DNA from: Scortum barcoo
Lineage: Eukaryota; Chordata; Actinopteri; Centrarchiformes; Terapontidae
Direction of reading: 5' to 3'
NCBI GenBank assembly: GCA_023238725.1
Contig: CM041538.1
Span: 3,602,380 to 3,666,379, forward strand
Length of the DNA stretch: 64,000 nt
The first letter of the stretch is position 1, and each line of letters opens with the position of its first letter. The notes under the pieces were generated by a model. It was not told the DNA's origin, did no database searches, and was given only the letters and a program-made list of their open reading frames with translations. Both the position numbers and the translations under genes were made by a program. Shown piece by piece: positions 23,087 to 35,200 of the stretch.

Positions 23087-26000
23087 TCAGGGAAATCTTT
23101 CCAGCAGGCGCAGGTGGAAAGAACGAAGGCGTGCCAAGACCTCATCCAGAGTGGCAGGAGGAGCCAAAACACACAGCCTGAGAGGGAAGAGACACACAGA
23201 ACACAGCGTTAACATACATATATATGGACACACCTGCACTTTCAGCAGGAATGACCATTACATGATGTAGTTCTTGTCTGTGATGTGGTAGTGCTCAATA
23301 AGGCATTGCACTTCGACCGGTCCTCAGACAGGAGCATATTCTCTTTCATTTACAGTACATTCCCCGTCCAGTCATGATATCTTTATTTGTACAGCAGCTC
23401 TGAATACAGGCTGCAACCTGCTAAACAATCATGAATTCATCATAAGAGAATTCAAATTTGGTGTGGTTTAATTCTAAAAGAAAAGATTCAACACGGTATT
23501 TTAAAGCCACACAAGTGTTCCACTTATTCTTATTGATCGAATGAATGATGAGACCTTAGTTTCCCACTCATCCCAGCATGTCTTCACTTTACAGTTTCTG
23601 ATTTTCCTCAAACCTCTCTCAAGATTTGTCCTCAACTTTCACAAGTGACATTTGCTTTCCCAAAATATCCTCATAGATTTTCCAAAAGTGCGCACTTAAA
23701 AAAAAACTCTCTCTGCAGAAATGTCCTTTCGAATCGAAAATGCCCTCGGCCAGAAAAAAATTGTGCTATGTTTATAAAATGTTCTTATGTTCCAGAAGAT
23801 CCTGATTTTCCCAAAGCCTTTTACGAAAAAAACATTTCCAGAAAGTCAAAAAGTGTCACACACAGCTGTTTTTCTTACCTGATGTGGTAGTTTTGATCTT
23901 TTTGACTGTTCTCGCAGCCTGCTCCCAAACACACACCTTCCTCCTCCAGTAACCTCTGACAGTAAAGCACATCTGCCTCCACTCCCAACACCTGAAATCA
24001 ATAACAGCAACTTTACCAACCCGTATCAAATCTATTCAGGACTTTCCAACAGTTCTGAGAATGTATTTCTGACTCTGATTTGGAGAGTGACCAAGTTATT
24101 GCTAATTATTTTTAGTATTAATTTTAGGTGATGTTTCAGATCACCAGTGACTTACTGCCTGTAATGAAAGACAACCCCATTATTTTAGCTTTTTAACAAG
24201 CAGTTAATTTACATGTATTACTGAGTTTAACTTTAGGATGAAAAATAATCATTTTGTGGCTTTATCACACAATCATGAAAAAATATTTATATACAGTGTA
24301 TCCGGATCGACTTCTTTCTTATTTCTTAGTTTTTTATTTTTAATAAATTTGCAAAAATCTAAAAAAAAAAATTCACGTTGTCATTATGTGGTGTTGTGTG
24401 TGAGGAAGAAAATGAATTTAATCCATTTTGGAATAAGGCTGTAACATAACAAAATGTGGAAAAAGTGAAGCGTTGTGAATACTTTCCGGATGCAATGTAT
24501 GTATGCTGACTTCTGTAAACTGATATTACTGCAGTCAACAAGCTAACATTGGAAAACATCAAACCTTTTTTTTACCTTTTATAAATTATAGTTTTATTTA
24601 CATGTGTAACTGAAAAGTTTTTCTAATGGAAAAATAATTTGTGTGTGTTTGTGGGTCAGCTGGTCCCAACTAAAAACATTTGCTTTCTACTTTTGGTTAC
24701 CGGAAATTGTTGATGTGATCAAATCTATTACGGTATCAGAGAAAATGTCTTCAGGTTTTATTCCAGTTTATGGCTGTAATACTTTTAATTTAAGGTCCAG
24801 TGCAGATTATTGGAGATTGTGTTGCTGATTGTGCACAACTTTCTGACCTCGGCCTCCTCGATCATGTGCAGTGGTAAACGCAGACAGGGATAAAGAAAGA
24901 CTCCCCCCGTCGCTGGCTGACAGCTCATCCCTGGTAGATCGTTCAGGAACTCACAAGCATGCTGAGCATTTGAGGACAGAGTTGTCTGAATGTGAAGAAT
25001 CTCCTTTGATTGAGAAAAAAGGACACACTGGTTATGAGTTATCCCTGGACACCATTACCATCCAAAACTCCAATAACAAAACAACAGTTTACATGAAAGA
25101 TAAGTAAACAACAGAGCAATAAAGACAAGCGAGTTAAAAAGAAGGAAGTAGACCGAGCCACGCTGAGGGGGAAGGCTTTGGAGGTGAGCTGGTAATCACT
25201 GCAGAGAGAGGACAGAGAATGTATACTCACTCTAATTTACAAAATAAGATCACTTTCTCCTAATCTTACCAACTAGTGCTGTAAGATTACCAAGATCTTA
25301 CTCATTGGCGATTTAACGACTTAAAATGCTGTATGTGATGCTGTGATGATACTTGTGCAAGGAGTGACTCGTAGTGACAGACAAAAACAACAAGTAGCAC
25401 CTGAGTGCCAGATTTAACAACGTGTTCAAACACAGCTGTCTTCACCGAAGGACCCTAGCTGGTCAACATAGTGGAACATCTAACAGCTAAAAAAAAACAT
25501 GAATAAAAGAATTTTTTTTTCCTGGCCTTGTTGCAAACTAAAACAGATTTTAAAACGTTTCAGTGGAACATTTCATGTCTTGACAATGGCGCAGTAGTAA
25601 AAATAAACTAAACTCAATCAATCTAACTCAGTACATCAAATCTGTTTTCCAGCTTTTGAAATGCAGACAAGCAGGATTGAACACTTGGCTAACAACTTAG
25701 TAAAAATACAGAGTTATTAATGTGGTGCATTTTTGTTACCATTCACAGTTTCAGCATTTGCTGTATAAAATGCTGATTGCTCCCTTACCTGTGTGTATGT
25801 TTTATAGGAAGGACTCTCAGGTGAGGGTGGATTGACCATGACCTCCAGAGCGAGCTGTGATAAAATTGGAGGACTCCCAGCGGCCTGCATATTTCTTAAA
25901 TACTCATTCACTGCTGGGTCCATGTTAACTACTTCCATATACCCTCCTCTGAGACCACACCTAAACACAGAGTGAGCACAGATCACAGTGAATCTACAGT

Positions 26001-29000
26001 CACAGGAGAGAAAATATAAAGTTTGTCTTCTCTTATAATGACAGACTGAATTTAAAGGGAACGTTTCACCTTACTTCACCTTAATTCTCTTTAATTCACC
26101 CAGATCTATCTGTTCACATACACGTCTTTATATGAGTTAAAGTTCAACAATATTGTTGCCCCATGTTGTTTATAATATAATTATAATACAATGAATCCAA
26201 CCAAAGTTATTTTTATTCATTTCTTTTTGCTTTCTGTGAATTACTTTCTTGTTCCTAATGTAACAAAACAAATCTTGTAAGTGACCATTTGATGACCAAC
26301 AGGTCACAGGTTTTTATTGCCTATTATCTCACAACAGCGTTTTATTACTTATTATTAAGGTACAAGATAAGAAAAGCTTATATATCAAGGCTTTATGAGC
26401 TTTATAAGATCAGTACAATGCTGCTGCTCCAACAGCCAAGTATATTCAGCTTCCTAAACATATGTCCTTCCAAGTGGCATTTGAGGACAGCAAAGTGGTG
26501 TATGTGGCAACAAGTGTTGGTGGTCACACATTTGGCTAAGCTGGTGTTTGTTTTTAAAGAAAAATCAGTAATACTCACTCTCCCATGCAGGCGCTGGATA
26601 GAGAGTGGAAGGAGATCAACTCCACTGTCTCTGAGTACTTTTTTCCCATCTCAGACAAGACTTTCTTATAGGAAATAAACTCTTTATCCTGTCCGTACAC
26701 ACTGTCCTGGTACACCTAGAAGATCGAAGAACATATAAAAAAAGAGGTTATGTGGGACTAAAAAAATTAAAAAATTAAAAAAACCTGAACAATGTTTAGA
26801 TGCCAGTTTCTTTGTGGAGCTTGTAATCACCTCATCAGCCAACAGGACAAGGCCCTCATTTGCAGCAAAACAAATCACTTCCTTGATAGTTTTCCTGTCT
26901 TGCACCTGGCCTGGCAGGACAAATGATATTGAGTATCACTACAAATTAAAGTGTGGAGATGAGTTAATGAAGTTACAGTTTGTTGTTTACCTGTGGGGTT
27001 TCCTGGGTTGCTGATGTAAAGGGCTCTGGGCCTGCAGCGCCCCCTAGCTGCCTTCATAGCTCGGTGCAGCTCCTCCAGGTCCACAGCCCAGCCTCGGTCC
27101 TCAATCAGCTGGTACGGCACCTCGGTCACCCCGGCCTCGTCCAGCACCATGGGCAGGGTATGTGGGCAGGGCATCGGGGTCAACACGCCCGTCTGAGTCT
27201 CCCCCTCACCGCTGGCCATCAGGTGCAAAATCAGCTTAACACAATAAACAAACAAAAAAAAACATTAACAACATGCAGAAATATATGATTTTATCCAACA
27301 TTAAAGCCCTTTTTGCATCAAGGAGTGTTCAACTTGTGTTAAGCTCTTTATCATTACTGTGCCAGATGCTGTTTGATCAGACTTGGCATGTCAACCAGAA
27401 CAGGAGTGACCTGACATGACAAGACGATCACAGTGTATAAATAGCTACAGTTATGCTACAGAGTACAATTGTGGACATAACTAACAACTAACAACTAACT
27501 TGTCAATAATTAACAGATTGTGGTAAATTGAAAATGGCAGTTGTAGGAGTATTTTACATTGAAAATTTTGCCAAAGAATATTTCAGTGGAAAAAAAAGAA
27601 CTGAAGTGGTTGTAATGCTCACATGCTGATGGTGCTCAGCAGGTAACATGAGTGAAGCTGATGGGGACATAATTTGGGAGTATTTGGTAATAAGCCGAAT
27701 GCATTGACAGTGACATTTAAATTTGGCAATGGGATTAGACAGAAGGAAAGGGACAAAAAGTCCTCATAATTAACTGTTCACTGAACTCCCCTTTAAAGCA
27801 CCAAAGGCCTGTCAAGCTTTGGAGTTGCCAAACAGCAACACACAACGCTTTCATTTACAGCCATGATGATCAAGCTCTGTTGTTATAAGAAGTGTTTTGT
27901 AGGTCGGCTCAATCCAGCCCTTTGGTCCAGCCTGAAGTATCTCAACAACATCTTTCATGGATCGCCATGACATTTTTTTTTACCAACCCCTCAAGATGAA
28001 TTCCCCTGACTTTCACTCTAGCGACTCCAAGTGGTTCACATTTACGATTTTGACAAGTCTCACCAATTATCATTTGGATTGCCATGGGATTTGGTTCACA
28101 CATTTATGTTCCCCTCATGATAGATTAAAATTATTTTGGTGATCCTTTACTTTTTATAGAACCATCATCAGGTGTTTTACCAAATTGTAATTGGTCAAAT
28201 ACTTTGTTTTCTGACTAAACACCTGCAAAACTACATTCCAGTCACTCAAGAGTATTTTGCATTTAGTGCTAAAATCGCTAATGCACTGAGCTGCTGAACA
28301 TATTAGACATGTTAGCATCATCATTAGCATGTGAACATTCATCTAAGTAGAGCTTCATGTAGTCACTAGCATAGATGAAGACTAAAGTTACATATCCTAA
28401 GATAATTAATGGATATTTATTCATAACAGACAACACTGGCGTGTGTTGTGTCCCTAAATAATTCCCTCATACCTGTAAATCCCTGTAATAATACATCAAA
28501 ACAGTATTTTTTTTTCATCATACCAACAAAGTCTTCTGAGAGCCGCTAGACAAGATGATGTCTTCTGGGTGTGAAGTCACTCCACCATCTCGCCTCATGA
28601 TGAACTCAGCAACGCTTCTGAGGACACGTGGTGTACCACAGCAGCTGACAGAGTATGAACCTGTTGTTGAGAAAGTGGATAGATCAGCCCTTAGAGCAGA
28701 GATGCGGGTCAAAGGAATTCTTTGAAATTCAAATGTTTTAAAATCTGTTCAGATGAATGAATCATTTCCATTCTCACCCACACTCTGTCCTGCACAGTTC
28801 CCCAGAAGTGTCTGTGCCCTCTGTCTGACATCCAGAGGAAAGACTTTTTCCTTGAGGAGCTCGGGGTATAAACACGCTGCCAAGACCTGGGACAACAAAT
28901 AGGCAATGACAGGCACAGACATGCTCAGTTTGTAGCTGTCACACTGATCACAGGGGTGCAGGAAAACACACACACACACACAGATAAAATATAAAACACC

Positions 29001-29975
29001 AACCTGGCGAACAAATGAGATGGGAGCCATCCCTGCCTGGTGAGGATCACATGAACTGGCATCAATCACCTTCTTTTGTTGTTGTTTCTTCTCTCCCTGA
29101 GAAGAAAACAGTCTGGGGTTAGACACAAGCTCAGGTTGGTTATATTTTTCAACCCTGACGATCCTTTAGTCTCTGATCTCTGTACAGCAACATCCAAACA
29201 CCCTATTTTATTCCACATTAAAGCTACAGTCAGTAGGATTAAGAAGAGAGTGGACCTTTTATTTGACCAACTTCCAGCTCTCTTCCTCTGTCTTTCTGCT
29301 GCGCTCCAGCTTGCCTCCAAAGCCCCTCCCCTCCCCTCCCTCCCCGTAGCATCACTCACTCCTATTCTTTCTTTTTAGCTTGATTTTCTTCATCAGCTCT
29401 TACAAGTTAGCCAAACACTCTGTTCTGATTGGTTGCTTTGATTCGGGCTTGGTGGATTCTTGTTAAATAAGATTTTATCACAGATTATAAGTGTTAAAAT
29501 AAACTCAACCACCACTAGCTACAACATTAAAAAGATGCAGAGATGTTGTATGCATATGTATCATAACGTTACATCTCCTGTCATCATAAGCATGAGCATT
29601 TCACCTTTGTTAAGTACATTTTTGCCATTTAAACATGAAAGGCAGGACTAGTTTACTAAAGTTTACTACACAAATGGATGCAAATACATCCTCCACCACT
29701 GCTGATAACTGCTCCCATCATTTCAACAGCTAATTCTAGAAAAATGCTAAAACCCTCAAGCAGACAGCCTGAACGTCATTTCCTTAAATGGCTTCCAGGT
29801 CAGCTCTGTAGTTCTCCTCCTGCACAGTTATGGAGACTGTGAGGCTCAGACCAGCTCAAGTACACCTGCCACTCACCTGTGTCATCTCCTGCGTGATGCC
29901 TGCAGCCTGACTGTGCAGGCCGGTGGGGACTCTGATCCGCCGCACAATGGGGTTCACCTCCTGCACAGAGCTCAT
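23087..29975 (-). CDS. Alanine aminotransferase-like protein A (GPT/ALT family), Schiff-base lysine absent
   Basis: Exons 5' to 3': 29975-29877, 29096-29004, 28886-28778, 28660-28524, 27234-26991, 26910-26831, 26715-26579, 25960-25789, 25003-24848, 23991-23879, 23177-23087; 1431 nt, 476 aa, against about 496 for human GPT. Family marks: SFVRQVLAACLYPELL, EFIMRRDGGV, ISNPGNPTGQVQ, LLADEVYQDSVYG, ECGLRGGYMEVVNMDP, DLPGMSCQPATGGVFLYP and a C-terminal NYHIRLCVL with the carboxylate-binding Arg. ALT normally makes pyruvate and glutamate from alanine and 2-oxoglutarate with PLP. Here the PLP lysine motif STSKGYMGE reads SLSSACMGE, and the Q-Y-P-L-Y-S motif reads C-P-H-T-L-P, so normal transamination is doubtful. 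There is no mitochondrial leader, so the protein is probably cytosolic. It is probably related to the fish annotation alanine aminotransferase 2-like; the exact paralogue is not certain. The donor after exon 9 (GTCAGA) is weak. Confidence 0.9.
24292..24499. mobile_element. Tc1-type miniature element in intron 9 of gene A
   Basis: The ends TACAGTGTATCCGGA (24292) and, inverted, TACATTGCATCCGGA (24499) match. The right part (CACTTTTTCCACATTTTGTT on the minus strand) is a terminal repeat common in fish Tc1-like elements. TA at both edges fits the Tc1 target site. At about 208 bp it has no coding capacity. Confidence 0.65.
25060..25200 (+). repeat. Dispersed repeat family R1, copy 1
   Basis: AACAGTTTACATGAAAGATA, GAGCAATAAAGACAAGCGAG, TTAAAAAGAAGG and GGCTTTGGAGGTGAGCTGG recur, in order and diverged, at 38470-38590 and 53510-53890 (plus strand) and 29215-29465 (minus strand). 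Located in intron 8 of gene A. Confidence 0.55.
27915..28345 (+). repeat. Dispersed fish repeat, GGTCCAG...AACAAC type, copy 1
   Basis: Contains GGTCCAGCCTGAAGTATCTC, ATTGCCATGGGATTTGGTTC, GTTCCCCTCATGATAGATTA, CATCATCAGGTGTTTTACCA and MITE-like GCTAA/TTAGCA words. This is a very common teleost interspersed repeat. Located in intron 4 of gene A. A partial copy is at 31220-31400. Confidence 0.6.
29215..29465 (-). repeat. Dispersed repeat family R1, inverted copy
   Basis: On the minus strand this copy shows CAAGAATCCACCAAGCCCGA, AACCAATCAGAACAGAGTG, GGGAGGGGCTTTGGAGGCAA and ends near TAATCCTACTGACTGTAG. The same words mark the fuller copy at 53510-53890 (CAAGAATCCACCACACCTGA ... CAATCCTACCGACTGTAATG). 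Located in intron 1 of gene A. Confidence 0.55.
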
Positions 29976-31067
29976 CTCTGCCTCTCCTCTGTCCAACTCA
30001 CGGGCTCTTAATGAGTTGCTCTACATTCAGAGCTGTAGAAGGATCAATGCTGTCATAAAACCTTCGTGATGAGTTCAGAGCCTGGTGAGAAGTGTGTGCA
30101 CGCCGAAGGAGCGCCCACAGAGTGTCACACACTTTAACTAGTACTCATGTGGGCTAGTGAACTGTGCACCACTACAACCACTACTAACAATGATACTAGC
30201 CTTATACTACTCATGATAATTATAATCAGGTAGTAGTAAAATACTGAGTAGTTCCCACTGGTATCTATAAGACTAGAGTAAAAAACTGGCATTTTAGAGA
30301 AAAGGAGAAATAAGTTATATATGTACACATTGGATAACTATGAAGGAGACAAAACTGAACTTTGAAAATATTTAACATTATTAACACTGCTGGTGGCAGG
30401 TAGCATTATGTTCAAGGCACTAAAAAAGAGCACAAGCCGTTGTTTTCATACTGTCGTCAGTCCAAAGACCATAGGGTGAGACATTACCTGTGCAGTGGGC
30501 TAATGTTTAATCTGTTAAATCCTGTATTCCTGCTGTTTTGGAGGCATATTGTAACTTCCATTAAGTCTTATAGGTTCTGCACAATAGCAGTGTTACTTAC
30601 ACCATTTCTCCCAAACGTTACTTTTCTCTCCCAGCACTGTACCACTATGTACAAAACACTTTTAGAGTATATATTATGATGTTGTTTTTTCCCCATAGTG
30701 TAGTTTTCTTCCACTGTGCCTACATTTAAGTACAGATGGCTACTGGTAGGTATTTTTATTGGTACACAATTCATGGAACTAAATCACAGTGAAATCGCTG
30801 TATTATGAAGTATTATTATGTTTGTTTTTTTCTGGGGGGTGGGATGCTCACTGGTGAGAACTACCAACAACACACTATGAATAGTACTCAATTTGCCACC
30901 TTTAAGGGCCCTAAAATATCCTTTACATGACATCTAAGAAGGAAAATCACTTTTTGGTTGAATGTCCACAGTGATGAAGAGACATTGCTTCATTAATTGG
31001 AGTCCTGAGCCAAAAAGGTTTGGAGCTTATTCAACAAAACATGCCATCTTTGATGTGCATATGATTT

Positions 31068-31082
31068 GGCCCCCTGGTGGCC
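31068..31082 (-). promoter_or_regulatory. CTCF-like motif
   Basis: Minus strand GGCCACCAGGGGGCC fits the CTCF core CCACNAGGGGGC. This is a motif match only. Confidence 0.4.
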
Positions 31083-31219
31083 CTCAACAGCATCGGGCTA
31101 GGGTACTGTCAATCTGAGACTGCCCAACACTGCTGGATTAGAGGAGCTGCTTAGGAGCTGCTTAATTTGTAGAGAACACAAATACACACACACAGCATGA
31201 TCATTTATTTGGTCTGCAT

Positions 31220-31400
31220 CTTTGGTCCAGACTGAAATGCTTCAACAAACAATTATTGGATGGATTGAAATTCATGGTCATTCATGGTTTTTAATTGATA
31301 AATCCCACTGACTGTGATGATCCCCTGAATTTTCCCACTAAGTTTACATTTTATTTTTTACTGAAATATGTCAATAACTATTGAATAAATCGCCATTTGT
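31220..31400 (+). repeat. Dispersed fish repeat, GGTCCAG...AACAAC type, partial copy
   Basis: GGTCCAGACTGAAATGCTTC, AACAAACAATTATTGGATGG and ATGATCCCCTGAATTTTCCC match the family also seen at 27915-28345. Confidence 0.5.
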
Positions 31401-31689
31401 TTACACACTGTGTTTGTGTTATTTAGACATTTATTCTTAATAAGAACATTTTTCTATATATACTACAGAGGACACTCTTTTTTTTACATGTCTGTTATTC
31501 TTCCGTTTTTAATTGAATTTAATTGAATTTTTCATCTTTTTTCATCTGGAGATGCACCTGGACTCATGGACTCATTTCCATTACCTATGTGATACCTTCA
31601 CACATGGACTAAACCCATGATGAACTCAGTTTATCTACAGTTTATTACAACCCATGTTTAACTCCATATATGACTGATGATGATGTTCT

Positions 31690-31875
31690 CTGTACATGTG
31701 GCAGAGATCACTGTGGCTCTTCTTTCTTCTTTTTCCCATAAAGGCTTTTTTTTGAAGTTTTTCCTGACCCGGTTCAAGGGTCTAAGGACAGAGGGTGTCA
31801 CAACTGTGCTTACAGATTGTAAAGCCCTCCAAAGGCAAACGATGTTTGTGATTTTGGGCTTTAAATAAATACATT
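31690..31875 (+). repeat. Retroposon-like 3' tail
   Basis: GTTTTTCCTGACCCGGTTCA, then AAGGTCTAAGGACAGAGGGTGT-like sequence, then a GATTGTAAAGCCCTCC ... TTGGGCTTTAAATAAAT ending. The last part is a frequent 3' end of fish retroposons. The assignment is from memory. Confidence 0.4.
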
Positions 31876-31970
31876 TAATTTCTTTTTCATTTCAATTTAA
31901 TTTTAATTTATGTGCATAGTGTAAGAATCCTTTTAGAAAACAAGAAGCTTTTTCCATTTGTAAAGATTCT

Positions 31971-31976
31971 TTTATT
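31971..31976 (-). terminator. Candidate polyadenylation signal of aminotransferase-like gene B
   Basis: AATAAA on the minus strand, about 256 bases after the stop codon. It is the first clear hexamer downstream. Confidence 0.5.
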
Positions 31977-32231
31977 TGCATTTTGCAGAAGAAAAATAAT
32001 GGTTTTGCACATTTTATGCCTAAATGAGAATAAATCTGTTACAATGCAATCAAAGACTGTGGTAAGTAAATAGTGTATCAAACTGTGAAGCAAAGAAACA
32101 AAGCATGATCTGATATACAGGCTGAAACCTCTCAAACTTCATCTCTAATTCTTGAGCCTTTACAAATTCTTTCTGCATGTTTGACAAATGAACTAAGGAT
32201 TTGTTGGGTCACAACATGTCCTTGATACTTG

Positions 32232-35200
32232 TCACACACTGTCAGTGTGAGGAAGTGTGTCCAAGAGGCGAAGGTGAAAGGAACTGAGGCGAGTCAGGGC
32301 CTCCTCCAGGGTGTCAAGGGGAACCAGGATACATAACCTGAGAGAGAGAAAACACTGAATACACTCACGTTTTAAGAAAATAAAACAAACCTGGCTGATG
32401 TGTCACAGTTCATGTCTCTCACCCACAGACTGGAAAAGATGGACGACATGACAGCTCCCTGAAGGTTTAACCAAAACATCGTTATCGCCCCCTGGTGGCT
32501 GGCTGCAGTACAGATCATAAACCCGCTCCCTCCATGTTAGCAGATGGGACATGGACCAACAAAAAACTACACCTCAAATGAATTTTTTCCCAAGTTCTTA
32601 TCAGTTCTTATATCACTGATGTTTGTTCAAGTGTTCATTTCTTGGTTTCTCATCACTTGGATTTTAATTAGTTATTTGATGCTATAAAAACAGGGTGAGA
32701 ACATCATGATTGACAGCTGTCAATCAAAGTAAAGTACTCAATGAGGCACCTGGAGATGTCATTTTAAAAATTGAATGTAGAGTAGAAACATAAAAAGAAA
32801 CTGTAACTTTAACTTCAGGTGATTGTGAGCAAACAGTCCCCTTATTACCGATGGGATCTGGCGGGTGTGTGGGCGGGATCTCCTTTCCTGATCACTACTG
32901 CAGACTCGTCGTCCATCTTTATTTACAGTCAATGCTCTCACCTCAGATGGTGTTTGCCAGTTGTTTCACCTCCTGCTCCTACAAGCACACCTTCCTCCTC
33001 CAGCAGCCTCTGACAGTACAGAACGGTTCCCTCCACCTCCAGTATCTAAAAACAGACGTGAATGATTTCAGTATCTTATTGTTGACCTTACTGACAGAAT
33101 GACTTCATCAGTCATTTGCTATTAAATTAAATAAATTAGAGCTCCTGATAGCTGAAAAGGCCTTTGTGTTCTCAACATAGTCTTTTAACTTAGCATATAT
33201 GAATGTAATCAGAGGTACTCGTGAGTTTGTTATTTGACAAAATTCTAATTAACTTACTAATTCTGTACTCGAAGTGTACATTTTAGCATAAAAAAGAAAT
33301 GAAAGAACTACAGGCTCTGACAGTGATGTAATCTCTGATTAACTGTTCTGATAAAAAAAATAACAATAATAAAATTTAAAACCGCTTTGTCTCTTTTAAC
33401 ATAGCTAAAGGGCTGATGTTTAGCCTGCTTTCTCTCATTTGTTATAAGTCGTGTAGTGAGAAGAGAATGTTTACTGAAAGAGTGAATTGTGGAAGTCAGG
33501 AAAATCTGTAAAAGCTGAATTTTACATTGTATGGAAAAGGACAAAAAATGGGAAATGACAGGCAGTATAGCTAAAGTTAAAAAACACTTCAGAAACCAAA
33601 AACACAACACATACCTTGGCCTGCTCTGTTATCTCAGATGGTAAATGCAGGCGGGGATAAAGATAGACTCCCCCCATCGCTGGCTGACAGCTCATCCCTG
33701 GTAGATCATTGACGATCTCCTGAGCCCGCTGAGCATTTTGAGACAAAGTGTCCTGAGTGAGCAGAATCTCCTTTGAAAAAATAAACAAAACAGATATTTG
33801 ACTGTAAAAAGTAACAGAACACAGGAAAAGGGCTTATACTGTAGAGTCACACATCCTGATCCATACATCTGCCTGAACAAATGATGCAGGACTCTTTAAT
33901 AACCTGTTGTAATCCTAGAGATGTGTCACCTGTATGTATCTGTCATAGGACGGGTCTCCAGGTTGTGGTGGGTTGACCATGAGATCCAGAGCAAGCTGTC
34001 CTGTGACTGCAGCATTGATATCAGGAGACAGCACAGTGTTAACAAAGTGCTTCATCTCCGGGTCCATGTTGACAACCTCCATGTATCCTGCCCTCAGGCC
34101 ACACCTGGGACACAAATACAGGTAAACTTATTTGATTTACAGTCATTTCCACATCCATTAAGATTGTTGCTGAAGCACTTGTAAATTAAGTGATCATGAG
34201 TTATGACTGCAATTGCAATTACAATTTGTAATATTCCATTTTCCTATTTTAAAATGTTGCTCATTCACAATGTATTTTTCAAATATTAATGCTTGTGTGT
34301 GACATGGGCTGTAAAGTATGTGTACCCTGAAATAAAATGGTCCACTTCTTCTCTGTCTACAAACATTTTTATTGATGTGTTTGACTCTTTGCACTTTTTT
34401 TTTAAGTCAGTTGAAGTTATTTCTCTTGTCATAACATTGACTGTCAGAGCTCCATGAACATGACTTCTATTGCTTATTTGGAGTGTATCCCCCACACATT
34501 ACAGTCATACTACATATAGTACACTATATATTATATATCTGCCAATGAAAATAGTGCCAACAAATGTACTATTTACTCCCCTTTGAGGGACATTTGTTAA
34601 AAACAAGTGTCCAGCTGGTTTAGGAAATGACTGAGCTGTTTAAAAAAATGCAATAATATATTTGCAACTTTTTAAAAGATTTACATCTTCATTATGAACC
34701 AATGTGCTCGGAGCTGAGAGCTACAGAAAGGAAGTCAAAGCATTAAGAGATGAACTACTGTACGGTCACTTTGACTATTTTCATGGGTTTTGTTAACAAT
34801 AACTTAAATATAGACTAATGCCAGCCTTATTTGTGGATTTTTACAGGAATCATTGGGATCCTTATAAGAAGTGTCCTATGTATGAATGGTTGAAGCTGCC
34901 TGTTGCATCGCGCTGTCACCAAACTCACAATACTGTCAGACTGAAAGAGATTCATATATTCAAGCACACAAAAATGAGACAGAACTCACTCTCCCATGCA
35001 GGCGCTGGATAGAGAGTGGAAGGAGATCAACTCCACCGTCTTTGAGTACTTTTTGTCCATCTCAGACAAGACTTTCTTATAGGAAATAAACTCTTTGTGC
35101 TGCCCGTACACACTGTCCTGGTACACCTGGAGCACAGAGGAAAGGAATAGATAATGAGAGACTGTGTGAGCAAAAGGCTGCCAGTAACTGAATTATATCC

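Larger units (their letters stand above)
29976..31970. other. Intergenic region between the two aminotransferase-like genes
   Basis: No exon was seen. It holds the 5' flank of gene A, a partial dispersed repeat (31220-31400), a LINE/SINE-like 3' tail (31690-31875) and a CTCF-like motif (31068-31082). The gene A promoter shows no clear TATA box near the ATG. Confidence 0.5.

Noticed and set aside
27039..27060. CTCF-like core in exon 5 of gene A (and the same in gene B near 35430)
   Set aside because: The motif AGGGGGCGCTGC coincides with conserved codons for AARGRCRP, so coding constraint explains it; kept out of the CTCF set.
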